Numbered from the stretch's first letter, positions 14,580-22,486 are shown. The stretch: DNA of 39,116 nt from an uncultured Lachnospiraceae bacterium (GCA_944380025.1 CALWGL010000002.1:1-39116), one strand, 5' to 3'. The notes: generated by a model from the letters alone, not told the origin. Made by a program: numbers and translations.

Positions 14580-15185
14580 GGACGGTTAAAATTGGGAAAT
14601 TCCTGTCCTGTAACCGTACCAAAAACGCCCTGCGACGGTTAAAATCTGCCTTTCGAGGGCCTGGAACCGTACATTTTGGAGCTTCTGGAAAACCGATACG
14701 GTTAGGATCCGCCTTTCAGAAGCCTGGAACCGTACATTTTGGAGCCCTCGGCAGACCGGTACGGTTAGGATCTTCTTTCCGGGGGGGCCTGGAACCGTAC
14801 ATTTTGGAGCTCCTGGAAAACCGGTACGGTTAGGATCCGCCTTTCAGAAGCCTGGAACCGTACATTTTGGGATCCTGTACGGTTCCAAGCTGATTTTCGG
14901 GGACCTGGAACCGTACATTTTTGAATCTTGTACGGTTAGGATCTCCTTTTCAGGGTTTGGGAACCGTACATTTCAGATTTGGGTACGGTTAGATTCCATA
15001 TTTTTGAAAATGGAACCGTATCATGGCCTGATTTGACATCATATCAAAATGTACGGTTCCGAATGCCTTTCCATGTACGACTCTGAATGCCTTTCCATGT
15101 ACGACTCTGAATGCCTTTCCATGTGCGACTCTGAATGCCTTTCCATGTGCGACTCTGAATGCCTTTCCACGTTTCCCAACCGTAT
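14580..15185. repeat. Array of 18 alternating GTACGGTT / AACCGTAC sites in helical phase
   Basis: Forward sites (GTACGGTT or one/two-base variants) start at 14580, 14633, 14696, 14759, 14824, 14877, 14930, 14983 and 15051. Reverse sites (AACCGTAC or AACCGTAT) start at 14612, 14665, 14728, 14793, 14856, 14909, 14962, 15014 and 15178. Orientation alternates without exception. Forward-to-reverse distance is 31-32 bp (once 34, once 127 across the 24-bp repeats); reverse-to-forward is 21 or 31 bp (once 37). Almost all equal two or three DNA turns. Flanks are also conserved (TAGGATC after forward sites; TGG before and ATTTTGG after reverse sites). Not CRISPR: the repeats are too short and the spacers resemble each other. 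Confidence 0.85.
15052..15171. repeat. Five tandem 24-bp repeats derived from the array
   Basis: Five units of the form TACGACTCTGAATGCCTTTCCATG. The first still contains TACGGTT, so the block looks like an expansion starting from the ninth forward site; the later units have lost the site (TACGACT, then TGCGACT). The period of 24 bp does not fit whole helical turns, but the block as a whole leaves the last reverse site 127 bp (about 12 turns) from the ninth forward site. Confidence 0.85.
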
Positions 15186-15190
15186 ATGAG

Positions 15191-15345
15191 TGAAAATTTC
15201 GTATCAGTTCAGCCTTCGGCAGAACTGTTACGGCATCCGGCCATTCCAATCGCTTCGCGATGGGCCGGATGCTTCCTTCCTGTACGTTTTCGTACGGTCT
15301 GCGCAGGAAATGCGCAGACCTGGATGAACTGTTTCAAAATTTCCA
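15191..15345. repeat. MITE-like multi-hairpin inverted-repeat element, copy B
   Basis: The reverse complement of the core of copy A at 1934-2081, with the same GCATCCGGCC, CGTACGAAAACGTAC and GTCTGCGCA stems. Its ends form an imperfect terminal inverted repeat of about 22 bp (TGAAAATTTCGTATCAGTTCA against TGGAAATTTTGAAACAGTTCA). The outer ends differ from copy A while each copy keeps its own ends matched. It lies 8 bp after the ddh stop codon region and might serve as its transcript end. Confidence 0.75.
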
Positions 15346-15352
15346 GGAACGA

Positions 15353-16345
15353 TTACAGCATCGTCCTGCGCAGGGTCTCGCCGTCCATGGCGCTCAGGTA
15401 AGCGGGCGCGATATCGAATACGGTCTTGCAGCCGCACTGTCCTTCCTTTGCCAGACGGTATGCGGCGCGGGCGAACGCAACGAGCACGGAAGAGGTGAAG
15501 GCCGGGTTGGAATCCAGCTTCAGGCTGTATTCGATCACATCGCCGTACTCCTCATTCCATCCGGTCTTTCCGGTGCGGATCACGAAGCCGCCGTGCGGGA
15601 TGCCGCTGTGGTCGCGCTTCATTTCCTCGGCGCTGATGAAGTGCACCGTGGTATCATATTCGTCAAAATAGTTGGGCATGGTCTTGATCTCTTCCTCGAT
15701 CCGGGCAAGATCCGCGCCCTCCTCGGCCACCACGAAGCACTCTCTGGTGTGCTTTTCTCTGGTGGTCAGCTCCGGGTTTTCTCCCGCGCGCACCCGCTCC
15801 AGCGCTTCCTCCACGGGAATGGTGTACTGTCTGGCGTCCGCAACGCCTTCAATCCTGCGGACCGCATCGGAATGGCCCTGGCTCACACCCTTGCCCCAGA
15901 AGGTATAATCCTTGCCGCAGGGAAGGATCGCGTTGGCATACAGACGGTTCAGGGAAAACATGCCGGGATCCCAGCCGCAGGAAATGATGCCGACCTTACC
16001 GCTCTTTTTCGCAGCCTCATCCACCGCCGCGAAATGCTCCGGAATCTTCGCATGGGTGTCAAAGCTGTCGATCACATTGAAATACTGAACATATTCCGGG
16101 GTCTGCACCGGAAGATCCGTAGCGCTTCCGCCGCAGAGGATCATCACGTCGATCTCGTCCTTCATCGCCGCCGCTTCTTCCACACGGCAGACCTTCACGC
16201 CCTCCGTCAAAATGGAAACTGCCGCGGGGTCGCGTCTGGTGAACACCGCCGCAAGCTTCATATCCGGGTTCTGTTTAATGGCGCATTCCACGCCCTTTCC
16301 CAGGTTTCCGTAACCCAGGATACCGATTCTGATCTGTTCGCTCAT
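15353..16345 (-). CDS. ddh: meso-Diaminopimelate D-dehydrogenase
   Basis: A 330-aa NADPH-dependent enzyme making meso-diaminopimelate in one step from tetrahydrodipicolinate, for lysine and peptidoglycan. The N-terminal Rossmann motif is IGILGYGNLGKGVE, followed by VFTRRD for the cofactor ribose. The central ISCGWDPGMFSLNR and HSDAVRRIEGVADARQYT blocks are hallmarks of the family, as is GGFVIRTG. The length fits the usual 320-330 aa. The start is the ATG at 16345 with AGGAGGAAA upstream; in-frame codons further up lack a site. It has its own promoter, which overlaps the terminator of the GH4 gene. Confidence 0.95.
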   Translation of the reverse strand: MSEQIRIGILGYGNLGKGVECAIKQNPDMKLAAVFTRRDPAAVSILTEGVKVCRVEEAAAMKDEIDVMILCGGSATDLPVQTPEYVQYFNVIDSFDTHAKIPEHFAAVDEAAKKSGKVGIISCGWDPGMFSLNRLYANAILPCGKDYTFWGKGVSQGHSDAVRRIEGVADARQYTIPVEEALERVRAGENPELTTREKHTRECFVVAEEGADLARIEEEIKTMPNYFDEYDTTVHFISAEEMKRDHSGIPHGGFVIRTGKTGWNEEYGDVIEYSLKLDSNPAFTSSVLVAFARAAYRLAKEGQCGCKTVFDIAPAYLSAMDGETLRRTML

Positions 16346-16401
16346 TCTGAATTTCCTCCTGTTCTGCCGCAACGGGCAGTCCTATGCGTTTTTCGTGTTC
16401 C

Positions 16402-16430
16402 AGTATATAACAAAACCGGCCGGAAGCCAA
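16402..16430 (-). promoter_or_regulatory. ddh promoter
   Basis: Minus strand TTGGCT (16430-16425), a 17-bp spacer and TATACT (16407-16402), about 57 bp upstream of the ddh start. The -35 region lies in the loop and 3' arm of the preceding terminator hairpin. Confidence 0.6.
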
Positions 16431-16448
16431 TCCCTTTTCCGACCGGTT
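16414..16448 (-). terminator. Intrinsic terminator after the GH4 gene
   Basis: Minus strand: a 12-bp stem AACCGGTCGGAA/TTCCGGCCGGTT (one TG wobble) with an 11-nt loop, followed by TTGTT. It ends 30 bp downstream of the GH4 stop codon. Confidence 0.65.
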
Positions 16449-16477
16449 CTGTCTGATAAAAACAGCATTTCTTTTTC

Positions 16478-17869
16478 TCAGTTAAAATACATCCCCAGAT
16501 ACTTCCTCGTATTCTCCGCCATCTCGTCAAACAGCCGTCTGGCGTCGGGTATGGAGAGGTTCATATTGGGATCCATCTGGAAAGCGCGGAAGGCTTTTTC
16601 CAGATCCCGGTCCAGGGCAGCCTGCACGATCAGCTCCTGAATGCCGCTGACGCGGGAAACGAGCGGATAGATGGATTCCGGAAGCGGGCCGGCAAATACG
16701 GGACGGACGCTGTCCGCAGAAAAATGCGCGTTGGTCTCCACGACGGCTCCGACAGGCAGATTGGGGATCTGGCCCAGGTTGGGAATGTTCACGTTGGTCA
16801 CCAGATCGCGCAGGCCCAGGATGGCCCGCATCTGCTGTACGCCCTCCTCGCCGGTCTGACTGATGACGGGCGCTTCCTCTCCGGTATACAGGCGTTCGCT
16901 TCTCTCCAGGCGCTTCTTCAGGTCCTCTTTTCTCCAGGCCACGGTGGTCAGGCCGAAGCACCAGCTCTTCACCGTCTCCGGATCCTTCAGGTACCAGCTT
17001 CCCGGACAGAACTCCGCCAGATGTCTGTCTCCTGCCGCCGCGATCGCGCCGAAGCGCAGGAACAGATCCATCTTCACCCGCTCCCTGCTGGCAAAGGAAT
17101 TGTTCATCCAGTTATTGTCCGCCTGCTCGGAAAAGCCCTCCGCCGCGTATTTTTCACAGAAGCTCCGATACAGGGGGAACAGGTCGATGTTCTTATATTT
17201 TGCCTCGGTCAGCCAGGTGAAATGGTTCACGCCCACCACGTTCACCCGGATCTCTTCCCGCTTTGCATCCTCGATCCACAGCATGTCCTTTAACACAAGC
17301 GCCAGCAGCTTCTGGGTGCCGAACACCTCATGGCAGCAGCCGAAGGCCTTGATCTGCGGGAACACCCGATACAGCGTCCGGACGCAGACCGTCATGGGAT
17401 TGGTGTAGTTGATCACCCAGGCGTCCGGGCAGAAATCCCGGATGGCCGCCGCGATCTCCTCAAACATGGGGATGGTGCGAAGCGCACGCATCAGGCCGCC
17501 GGGGCCCGCGGTATCTCCCACGGACTGATAGATACCGTATTTTTCCGGCGCATGCACGTCGCTTTCCATCTCGTCAAAGGTTCCCGGCAGGATGGAGATC
17601 ACCACGAAGTCCGCTCCTGTCAGCGCCTCCTTCAGGCTGTCCGCCGCCGCATACTTCCAGGCGGACCTGCAGTCGGGAAGCTCCTTCATCCGGTTCCCGA
17701 TCACCGCGTTTTTCTCCGCCGCCTCTCTGTCAATGTCATAGAGCGCCACGGTGCCGTTCATGTCGTCCACCGCCGCCAGGTCGCTCATCAGCCCCCAGGC
17801 CCAGCCTCTGGATCCCCCGCCGATGTAAGCGATTTTCACATCCTCTGCCCGATTGTTTTCGTACCTCAT
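16478..17869 (-). CDS. GH4 family glycosidase with CHEV motif, putative alpha-galacturonidase
   Basis: A 463-aa NAD+- and Mn2+-dependent glycosidase. The N-terminal IAYIGGGSRGWAWGL binds NAD; NYTNPM (154-159) and GVNHF (His216) are GH4 motifs. Residues 179-182 are Cys-His-Glu-Val in GCCHEVFG. The Cys and His bind the metal, and the residues after them track specificity: CHEV was described as the signature of alpha-galacturonidases such as B. subtilis LplD. GH4 enzymes cleave by oxidation at C3 and elimination. Start ATG 17869 has GGAGGTAAAC. It is divergent from an AraC regulator, its probable controller. The activity is predicted from the motif only. Confidence 0.85.
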   Translation of the reverse strand: MRYENNRAEDVKIAYIGGGSRGWAWGLMSDLAAVDDMNGTVALYDIDREAAEKNAVIGNRMKELPDCRSAWKYAAADSLKEALTGADFVVISILPGTFDEMESDVHAPEKYGIYQSVGDTAGPGGLMRALRTIPMFEEIAAAIRDFCPDAWVINYTNPMTVCVRTLYRVFPQIKAFGCCHEVFGTQKLLALVLKDMLWIEDAKREEIRVNVVGVNHFTWLTEAKYKNIDLFPLYRSFCEKYAAEGFSEQADNNWMNNSFASRERVKMDLFLRFGAIAAAGDRHLAEFCPGSWYLKDPETVKSWCFGLTTVAWRKEDLKKRLERSERLYTGEEAPVISQTGEEGVQQMRAILGLRDLVTNVNIPNLGQIPNLPVGAVVETNAHFSADSVRPVFAGPLPESIYPLVSRVSGIQELIVQAALDRDLEKAFRAFQMDPNMNLSIPDARRLFDEMAENTRKYLGMYFN

Positions 17870-18050
17870 GTTTACCTCCAAAGCGTTCTGCGCCGATGCC
17901 GCAGAAGGCGGTCACACCGATGATCTCCCCTCTGCGGCCCCTCTCCTTTCCTGTCTGCACAGGCCTATTCTGATTCATGTTCATGGTAGCACAGCCGGTG
18001 CCTTTTTTACAGACAAAATCCTGCTTTTTTCTCCGAAAAACGTTTAAATA

Positions 18051-18079
18051 TTGCTCTGTTTTTCTTTCTCTGCTATACT
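18051..18079 (+). promoter_or_regulatory. Promoter of the AraC-type regulator gene
   Basis: TTGCTC (18051-18056), 17 bp, TATACT (18074-18079). The 266-bp gap between the divergent GH4 and regulator genes must also hold the GH4 promoter and operator, which I could not place with confidence. Confidence 0.55.
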
Positions 18080-18135
18080 CAGAAAAAAGAGCCCATTCTG
18101 TTTTCATCATCCCGAGAAAGAAGGAACATTTCCAG

Positions 18136-18990
18136 ATGGATCATACCGAATACGTGCCCGATACCGGCCTCAGCGTGGACTATATCGCCCGTCCGCGCAA
18201 AAACGACATGAAAACACAGCATTACCACGATTCCTATGAGCTTTATCTGCAGACCGCAGGCGAGCGCACGCTCCTTCTGAACGATCTGCGCTACACCCTG
18301 CGCTCCGGCGACCTTTATTTTCTGAAGCCCTTTGAACTGCACTATACGAAAAGCTATGAATCTTCCTATTATGAACGTTACCTGATGAATATTCCCATCT
18401 CCTGCCTGTCCTCCCTCCTGACGGAGGCGGAGACAGCCGCCCTCTTCGGCTCTCTGGATTCCTGCGTCCTCCATCTGGATGAAAAACAGGCCGCCTTTGC
18501 CCTGGACGCCTTCCGCAAGGCGGAGCTCTACAGCCGCCGGAACGGTTTTCTTTCCGGAAAGCTCCTCTGCTCCGTCGTCCTCCAGATGCTGGCCTTTATC
18601 TCCGAGCTGCTCTCTCAAAAGGAAAATGCGGAGGCGCTGTCCGCAGAGCACATCCCGGACGAGATCGTCTCCGCCATCCGCTACATCAACCGCCATTACA
18701 GCGAGCCGGTGAGCCTGGAGCAGGCCGCGGAACGCGTACATATGAGCCGCTATCACTTCTGCCGCGTCTTTCACAGCGCAACCGGAGCCACCTTTCTGGA
18801 ATATCTCTACAATGTAAGGCTGGCCAGGGTGCATCAGCTCCTCCTCGGCACGGATCTGGGACTCAGCGAGATCGCTTCCCGCTGCGGCTTTTCCTCCACG
18901 GCCCATCTGACCCGGATCTTTAAAAACGCCTACGGCGTACCGCCCCGGGAATTTCGAAAAATACAGGGAAGGGGCCGGAGCGCCGGCTGA
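18136..18990 (+). CDS. AraC-family transcriptional regulator (cupin plus HTH)
   Basis: A 284-aa regulator. The N-terminal half is a cupin-like sensor (HYHDSYELYLQTAGERTLLLNDLRYTLRSGDLYFLKPFELH), a typical sugar-binding beta-barrel. The C-terminal about 100 residues hold two helix-turn-helix units: LEQAAERVHMSRYHFCRVFHSATG and LSEIASRCGFSSTAHLTRIFKNAYGVPPREFRK. The start is the ATG at 18136, after AAGGAAC. It is divergently oriented from the GH4 gene, so it probably senses a galacturonide or related sugar and activates that gene. Effector unknown. Confidence 0.9.
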   Translation: MDHTEYVPDTGLSVDYIARPRKNDMKTQHYHDSYELYLQTAGERTLLLNDLRYTLRSGDLYFLKPFELHYTKSYESSYYERYLMNIPISCLSSLLTEAETAALFGSLDSCVLHLDEKQAAFALDAFRKAELYSRRNGFLSGKLLCSVVLQMLAFISELLSQKENAEALSAEHIPDEIVSAIRYINRHYSEPVSLEQAAERVHMSRYHFCRVFHSATGATFLEYLYNVRLARVHQLLLGTDLGLSEIASRCGFSSTAHLTRIFKNAYGVPPREFRKIQGRGRSAG

Positions 18991-19082
18991 TTCAGATGGA
19001 TTCCGAAACCGGAAAAAAGGGCCTCCTGCCGGAAAGCTTCTCCCCTTTACATCCGTTCCCCTGTTCTCCGGTCCGCTCTCCC

Positions 19083-20174
19083 TCAGCCGCCGCTTTTCTT
19101 TCCGTACTTCACCGTTTTGTAAACGGTCACTCCAGTCTCGATCAGAATACAGGCCCAGATCACCAGCAAAAGGAGGCTTTCCAGCCGCCCTGTTCCAAAC
19201 AGGCGCAGCAGATCTCCCTTCCCGCTCTCCCGGTCAAACGCCATCCGCACCTCTTCCATGAAGTCCGGATTGAAAAAAGGCAGTCCCTTCATCAGGATCC
19301 AGACAGATACTGCCTGAACCGCTCCGCTTACCAGACAGACGAAAAAGACCGTCCGGCAGTAGCAGCCGTATACCAGCCGCACCACATCATCCGCAAAGCC
19401 CGCCGCCAGCGAGAGCAGAAGCACCGGAAGGATCCTTCCCCATGCCTCCAGATTGAAGATCGGAATGGTTCGCACAAAGCTTCCTTCCTCAAACACATAA
19501 GCTCCGAACAGCCCGGGCGCAAAAATCATCAGCCCGGCAAGCAGCGCTTCAAAAGCCAGATTCACCGCGCAGTCTGACCGCTTCACCACTGCTCCGGGCT
19601 CCGGCACCGGAGGAAGCAGCTGAGGAACCCAGGAAAGTTCTCCTTCGCGGTTCCATCCTTTCCCGGCCGTTCCGTCTCCCTTCTTTCCTTCCCCGGCTTT
19701 TCCCTCCCCGGGCTTCCTTTCCGGAGAAAATTCCCTCCTGAAATCCACCCGGAGCTTTTTCCTTTCAAGGATCATAAAAAGAACCGTCACCGCTCCCACC
19801 GCGCTGAGCGCTCCCGTCACTGCGCTGGAAACGACCTCCGTCAAAATCCCTGCCCCATCCCTCTGGAGCGCTCCCTGTACCACTCCGGAAACGACGACGG
19901 AAAGCGCCACCGCGGCCAGCACGATCTTTAAAAGCCACCGGTAATCCTCCGCATATTCCGGCCCGATCACCCAGCCCGGCTCCTCCCGGTATTTCTGCGC
20001 AAAAGCCGCCGGATCCCCAAGCTCCTTCAGCGCTTCCTCCATACCCTTCTGCTCCGCCATGTCCGTGATCAGCTCCTCCAGCTCCCTCTCGGTCTCTTCC
20101 CGCTGGTCCTTCGCAAGCCTTCTTGTCACCTGATAAATGTACCGCTTCATCAGCTCTCTGTCCGCTTCCGTCAT
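19083..20174 (-). CDS. Membrane protein with HAAS/DUF1700-like N-terminus, partner of PadR regulator
   Basis: A 363-aa protein. The first 70 residues (MKRYIYQVTRRLAKDQREETERELEELI, then ALKELGDPAAFAQKYR) are the helical cytoplasmic HAAS-type prefix that occurs next to PadR genes. Two hydrophobic helices follow, then a charged low-complexity linker (about residues 150-175, Gly/Lys/Glu rich), then three or four more helices. Proteins of this kind are encoded after PadR repressors and are thought to affect envelope stress or transport; none has a firm function. GGAGGAGTGAGGAT precedes the ATG, 4 bp after the PadR stop, so the pair is coupled. Confidence 0.7.
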   Translation of the reverse strand: MTEADRELMKRYIYQVTRRLAKDQREETERELEELITDMAEQKGMEEALKELGDPAAFAQKYREEPGWVIGPEYAEDYRWLLKIVLAAVALSVVVSGVVQGALQRDGAGILTEVVSSAVTGALSAVGAVTVLFMILERKKLRVDFRREFSPERKPGEGKAGEGKKGDGTAGKGWNREGELSWVPQLLPPVPEPGAVVKRSDCAVNLAFEALLAGLMIFAPGLFGAYVFEEGSFVRTIPIFNLEAWGRILPVLLLSLAAGFADDVVRLVYGCYCRTVFFVCLVSGAVQAVSVWILMKGLPFFNPDFMEEVRMAFDRESGKGDLLRLFGTGRLESLLLLVIWACILIETGVTVYKTVKYGKKSGG

Positions 20175-20178
20175 ATCC

Positions 20179-20517
20179 TCACTCCTCCCGCAGCAGTCCG
20201 TTCATGGTTTCAGAAACCGCAGACCACTGCTTCTTCATTTCCTCATACATGAAATCTCCGAGCACAGTGCGGCGATAGTATTTTCTCGGCTTCGCCTCTT
20301 TCGTATCCCACTCGCTCTTTAGCAGCCCCTGCTTCTCCAGCCTCCGCAGAAGCGGATACAGGGTGTTCGCCTCGATTTCCACGCCCTTCTCCTCCAGGCT
20401 CTGCACCAGCGCATATCCGTATTTCGGTTCCTTCATCTGACTCAGGACACTCAGGATCAGCGTTCCCCTTCGCAGCTCCTGTCTGAGATTTTCCAGCAGA
20501 TCTCTTTCTTCACCCAC
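20179..20517 (-). CDS. PadR-family transcriptional regulator
   Basis: A 112-aa winged-helix repressor. LRRGTLILSVLSQMKEPKYGYALVQSLEEKG and EIEANTLYPLLRRLEKQGLLKSEW are the classic PadR DNA-binding helices and wing, followed by PRKYYRRTVLG and a C-terminal dimerisation helix. The start is a GTG at 20517, decided by AGGAGGT nine bases upstream; the in-frame ATG codons further up overlap the -10 box and the spacer and cannot be used. Probably autoregulates itself and the membrane gene behind it. Confidence 0.9.
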   Translation of the reverse strand: MGEERDLLENLRQELRRGTLILSVLSQMKEPKYGYALVQSLEEKGVEIEANTLYPLLRRLEKQGLLKSEWDTKEAKPRKYYRRTVLGDFMYEEMKKQWSAVSETMNGLLREE

Positions 20518-20539
20518 GGTAGATGTACCTCCTGGATTC

Positions 20540-20569
20540 ATTATAGTGTGTATCATACAGTATTGTCAA
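20540..20569 (-). promoter_or_regulatory. PadR operon promoter with palindromic operator
   Basis: Minus strand TTGACA (20569-20564), an 18-bp spacer and TATAAT (20545-20540), both perfect consensus. The spacer contains the palindrome TGTATGATACA (20549-20559), a likely operator for PadR, whose binding there would block RNA polymerase. Confidence 0.75.
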
Positions 20570-20606
20570 TTATAAATTATTTCTATTTTAATTACTGATA
20601 GAAATT

Positions 20607-20634
20607 CCCCGGGCCGCCTGTTCCCGGTCCGGGG
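20607..20634 (-). terminator. Possible terminator after the ABC exporter
   Basis: A CCCCGG/CCGGGG stem with a GC-rich loop, followed on the minus strand by AATTTCTATC, about 22 bp after the exporter stop. The T-run is weak, so this is tentative. Confidence 0.35.
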
Positions 20635-20655
20635 CATATCTGTCAATTCCTGTTT

Positions 20656-22452
20656 TCATGTATAAAACTGCGCCTGCATCTCAAACAGCTCCGCATAGAC
20701 GCCTTTTCTCTCCATCAATTCCTCATGCGTACCCTGCTCCACGATCCGTCCGCCAGCGAACACTGCAATCTCATCGCAGAACCGGGTACTGGAAAGCCTG
20801 TGCGAAATATAAACGGCGGTCTTTCCTTCTGTAAGCTCATTGAAATGCCGATACAGTTCAAACTCGGCCCGGGGATCCAGCGAGGCTGCGGGTTCGTCCA
20901 GCACCACGATGGACGCGTCTCTATACAGGGCGCGTGCCAGCGCGATCCGCTGTCCCTCTCCGCCGGAAGGTTCAAACCCGGTCTCATCAAAGTTTTTATA
21001 CACCGCCGTACGGATTCCTCCAGACAGACTGTCCAGCTTTTCTCCAAAGCCGGCGCGCCGCAGGGCATCTTCCGCCTTTCCTTCCTCCGCGGGCCGGGCG
21101 AGCGTCACATTTTCCTCCAGTGAAAAGGAAAAGAGCCGGTAATCCTGAAAGACTGCTGAGAAAGCCGACATATAACTGTCGTAGTCGTATTCCTGTATCG
21201 GAATTCCATCCATCCGGATTTCTCCCTTCGTGGGATCATACAGCCTGGTGAGCAGCTTTACAAAGGTGGTTTTGCCCGCTCCGTTTTCTCCTACAACGGC
21301 CAGCCTGGCTCCGGGCTTTAACGTCAGGTTCACATCCCGCAGCGCCCAGGTATCGCTTCCGGCATAACGGAATCCCACGTTTCTGAATTCGATTACGTGT
21401 TCCCCTTCCGACAGGATTCTCTTCTTCTCTTTCCGGCCGGATATGTCATGGTTCCGGCCATCGTCATCCCCCCGGAGCCTGGCAGGTACGGACAGATACT
21501 CATCCAGCCGGTCATAAAACCGGTCGTAGACCCGGATCTCCGTCAGGTTATCCAGAACGGTGCGCAGTGCGGAGGCAAAGGTGGTCACCGCACTCACGTA
21601 CATGGTGAGGGATCCCACGGAAATCCCTCCCTGCATGGTCCGCAGAATGAGCCAGGCATAAGCCGCGCACTGCTGCAGGAACGTACAGCCGCAGCCGATC
21701 AGTCCGGAGCGGATATAGCCGTCATTCTGCTGCTTCAGGTTATCGTTTACGCGGGTAAAAAACGCCCGTTCCCGTTTCAGAAGCCAGTTTCCCATGCCAT
21801 TCAGCCGGATCTCCTTCCCATAACCAAAGTTCTCAAACAGCCCGGAATAGTACATCCATCCCCTCTGATCCGCGCTGATCTGTTCTGTCAGCTTCGCTGC
21901 CCGTTCCTTTGCATGTCCTTCCGCAAACGTCCCGGCTCCGGTCAACACAAGGAAGATCAGAACAACCCGCACGTCCAGCGTGGCAATGATCGCCGCTACT
22001 CCCGCGAGTGTGAACGTCTGCCCCACGATGTTCAGCGCGCTGTCCAGCAGATAGCCGAAGCCGTGCCAGTCAGAATACAGAAATTTTTTCGCTTTTTCCT
22101 GCATATCCAGAAAATCCGGATTTTCCAGCTGTTCCAGATCCGCCCGGGCAAGTCTCTTATGCAGCCCGCTGTCAAATTCCGCCGCCACACGACAGCGTCT
22201 GGTAAAGCCGTCCATGCTGAAAAACACGGAAAGCCCTCCGGCAATGAGCGTATAGCCTGCAGGCAGCCCTACATAGAGCACCAGCATCTGCGGTCTCGCC
22301 TGCCCCATCAGCTCATCGATGATATACCTGGGAGCCAGCGCCGCAATCACCGGAATCATGGAATTAACAAGCTGATAAAAAACATTCCACAGAATATAGC
22401 ATTTATCATACTTCCAGCCCTGTTTTACAAAAAACATCAGTCCCTTAAACAT
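20656..22452 (-). CDS. ABC exporter, fused membrane and ATPase domains
   Basis: A 598-aa half-transporter: an N-terminal six-helix exporter domain (residues about 1-310) and a nucleotide-binding domain. Walker A is VVGENGAGKTT, the signature is SGGEGQRIALARAL (Gly-Glu-Gly instead of the usual SGGQ), Walker B is IVVLDEPAAS, and YISHRLSSTRFCD is the H-loop. It acts as a dimer in the membrane, exporting drugs, lipids or peptides; no partner half-transporter is adjacent, so it may be a homodimer. The start is the ATG at 22452 after AGGAGGAAAAATC. A leader peptide and terminator immediately upstream suggest induction by ribosome stalling. Confidence 0.9.
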   Translation of the reverse strand: MFKGLMFFVKQGWKYDKCYILWNVFYQLVNSMIPVIAALAPRYIIDELMGQARPQMLVLYVGLPAGYTLIAGGLSVFFSMDGFTRRCRVAAEFDSGLHKRLARADLEQLENPDFLDMQEKAKKFLYSDWHGFGYLLDSALNIVGQTFTLAGVAAIIATLDVRVVLIFLVLTGAGTFAEGHAKERAAKLTEQISADQRGWMYYSGLFENFGYGKEIRLNGMGNWLLKRERAFFTRVNDNLKQQNDGYIRSGLIGCGCTFLQQCAAYAWLILRTMQGGISVGSLTMYVSAVTTFASALRTVLDNLTEIRVYDRFYDRLDEYLSVPARLRGDDDGRNHDISGRKEKKRILSEGEHVIEFRNVGFRYAGSDTWALRDVNLTLKPGARLAVVGENGAGKTTFVKLLTRLYDPTKGEIRMDGIPIQEYDYDSYMSAFSAVFQDYRLFSFSLEENVTLARPAEEGKAEDALRRAGFGEKLDSLSGGIRTAVYKNFDETGFEPSGGEGQRIALARALYRDASIVVLDEPAASLDPRAEFELYRHFNELTEGKTAVYISHRLSSTRFCDEIAVFAGGRIVEQGTHEELMERKGVYAELFEMQAQFYT

Positions 22453-22486
22453 AGATTTTTCCTCCTGATTTGATGTCTTTTTACGC

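Noticed and set aside
14580-15185. CRISPR array
   Set aside because: The repeated units are 8-bp sites in alternating orientation, the sequences between them resemble one another, and no cas gene is present.
14989-15249. Minus-strand frame encoding repeated GKAFRVVH
   Set aside because: It is a translation of the 24-bp tandem repeats plus part of the MITE-like element; it has no ribosome binding site or family likeness.
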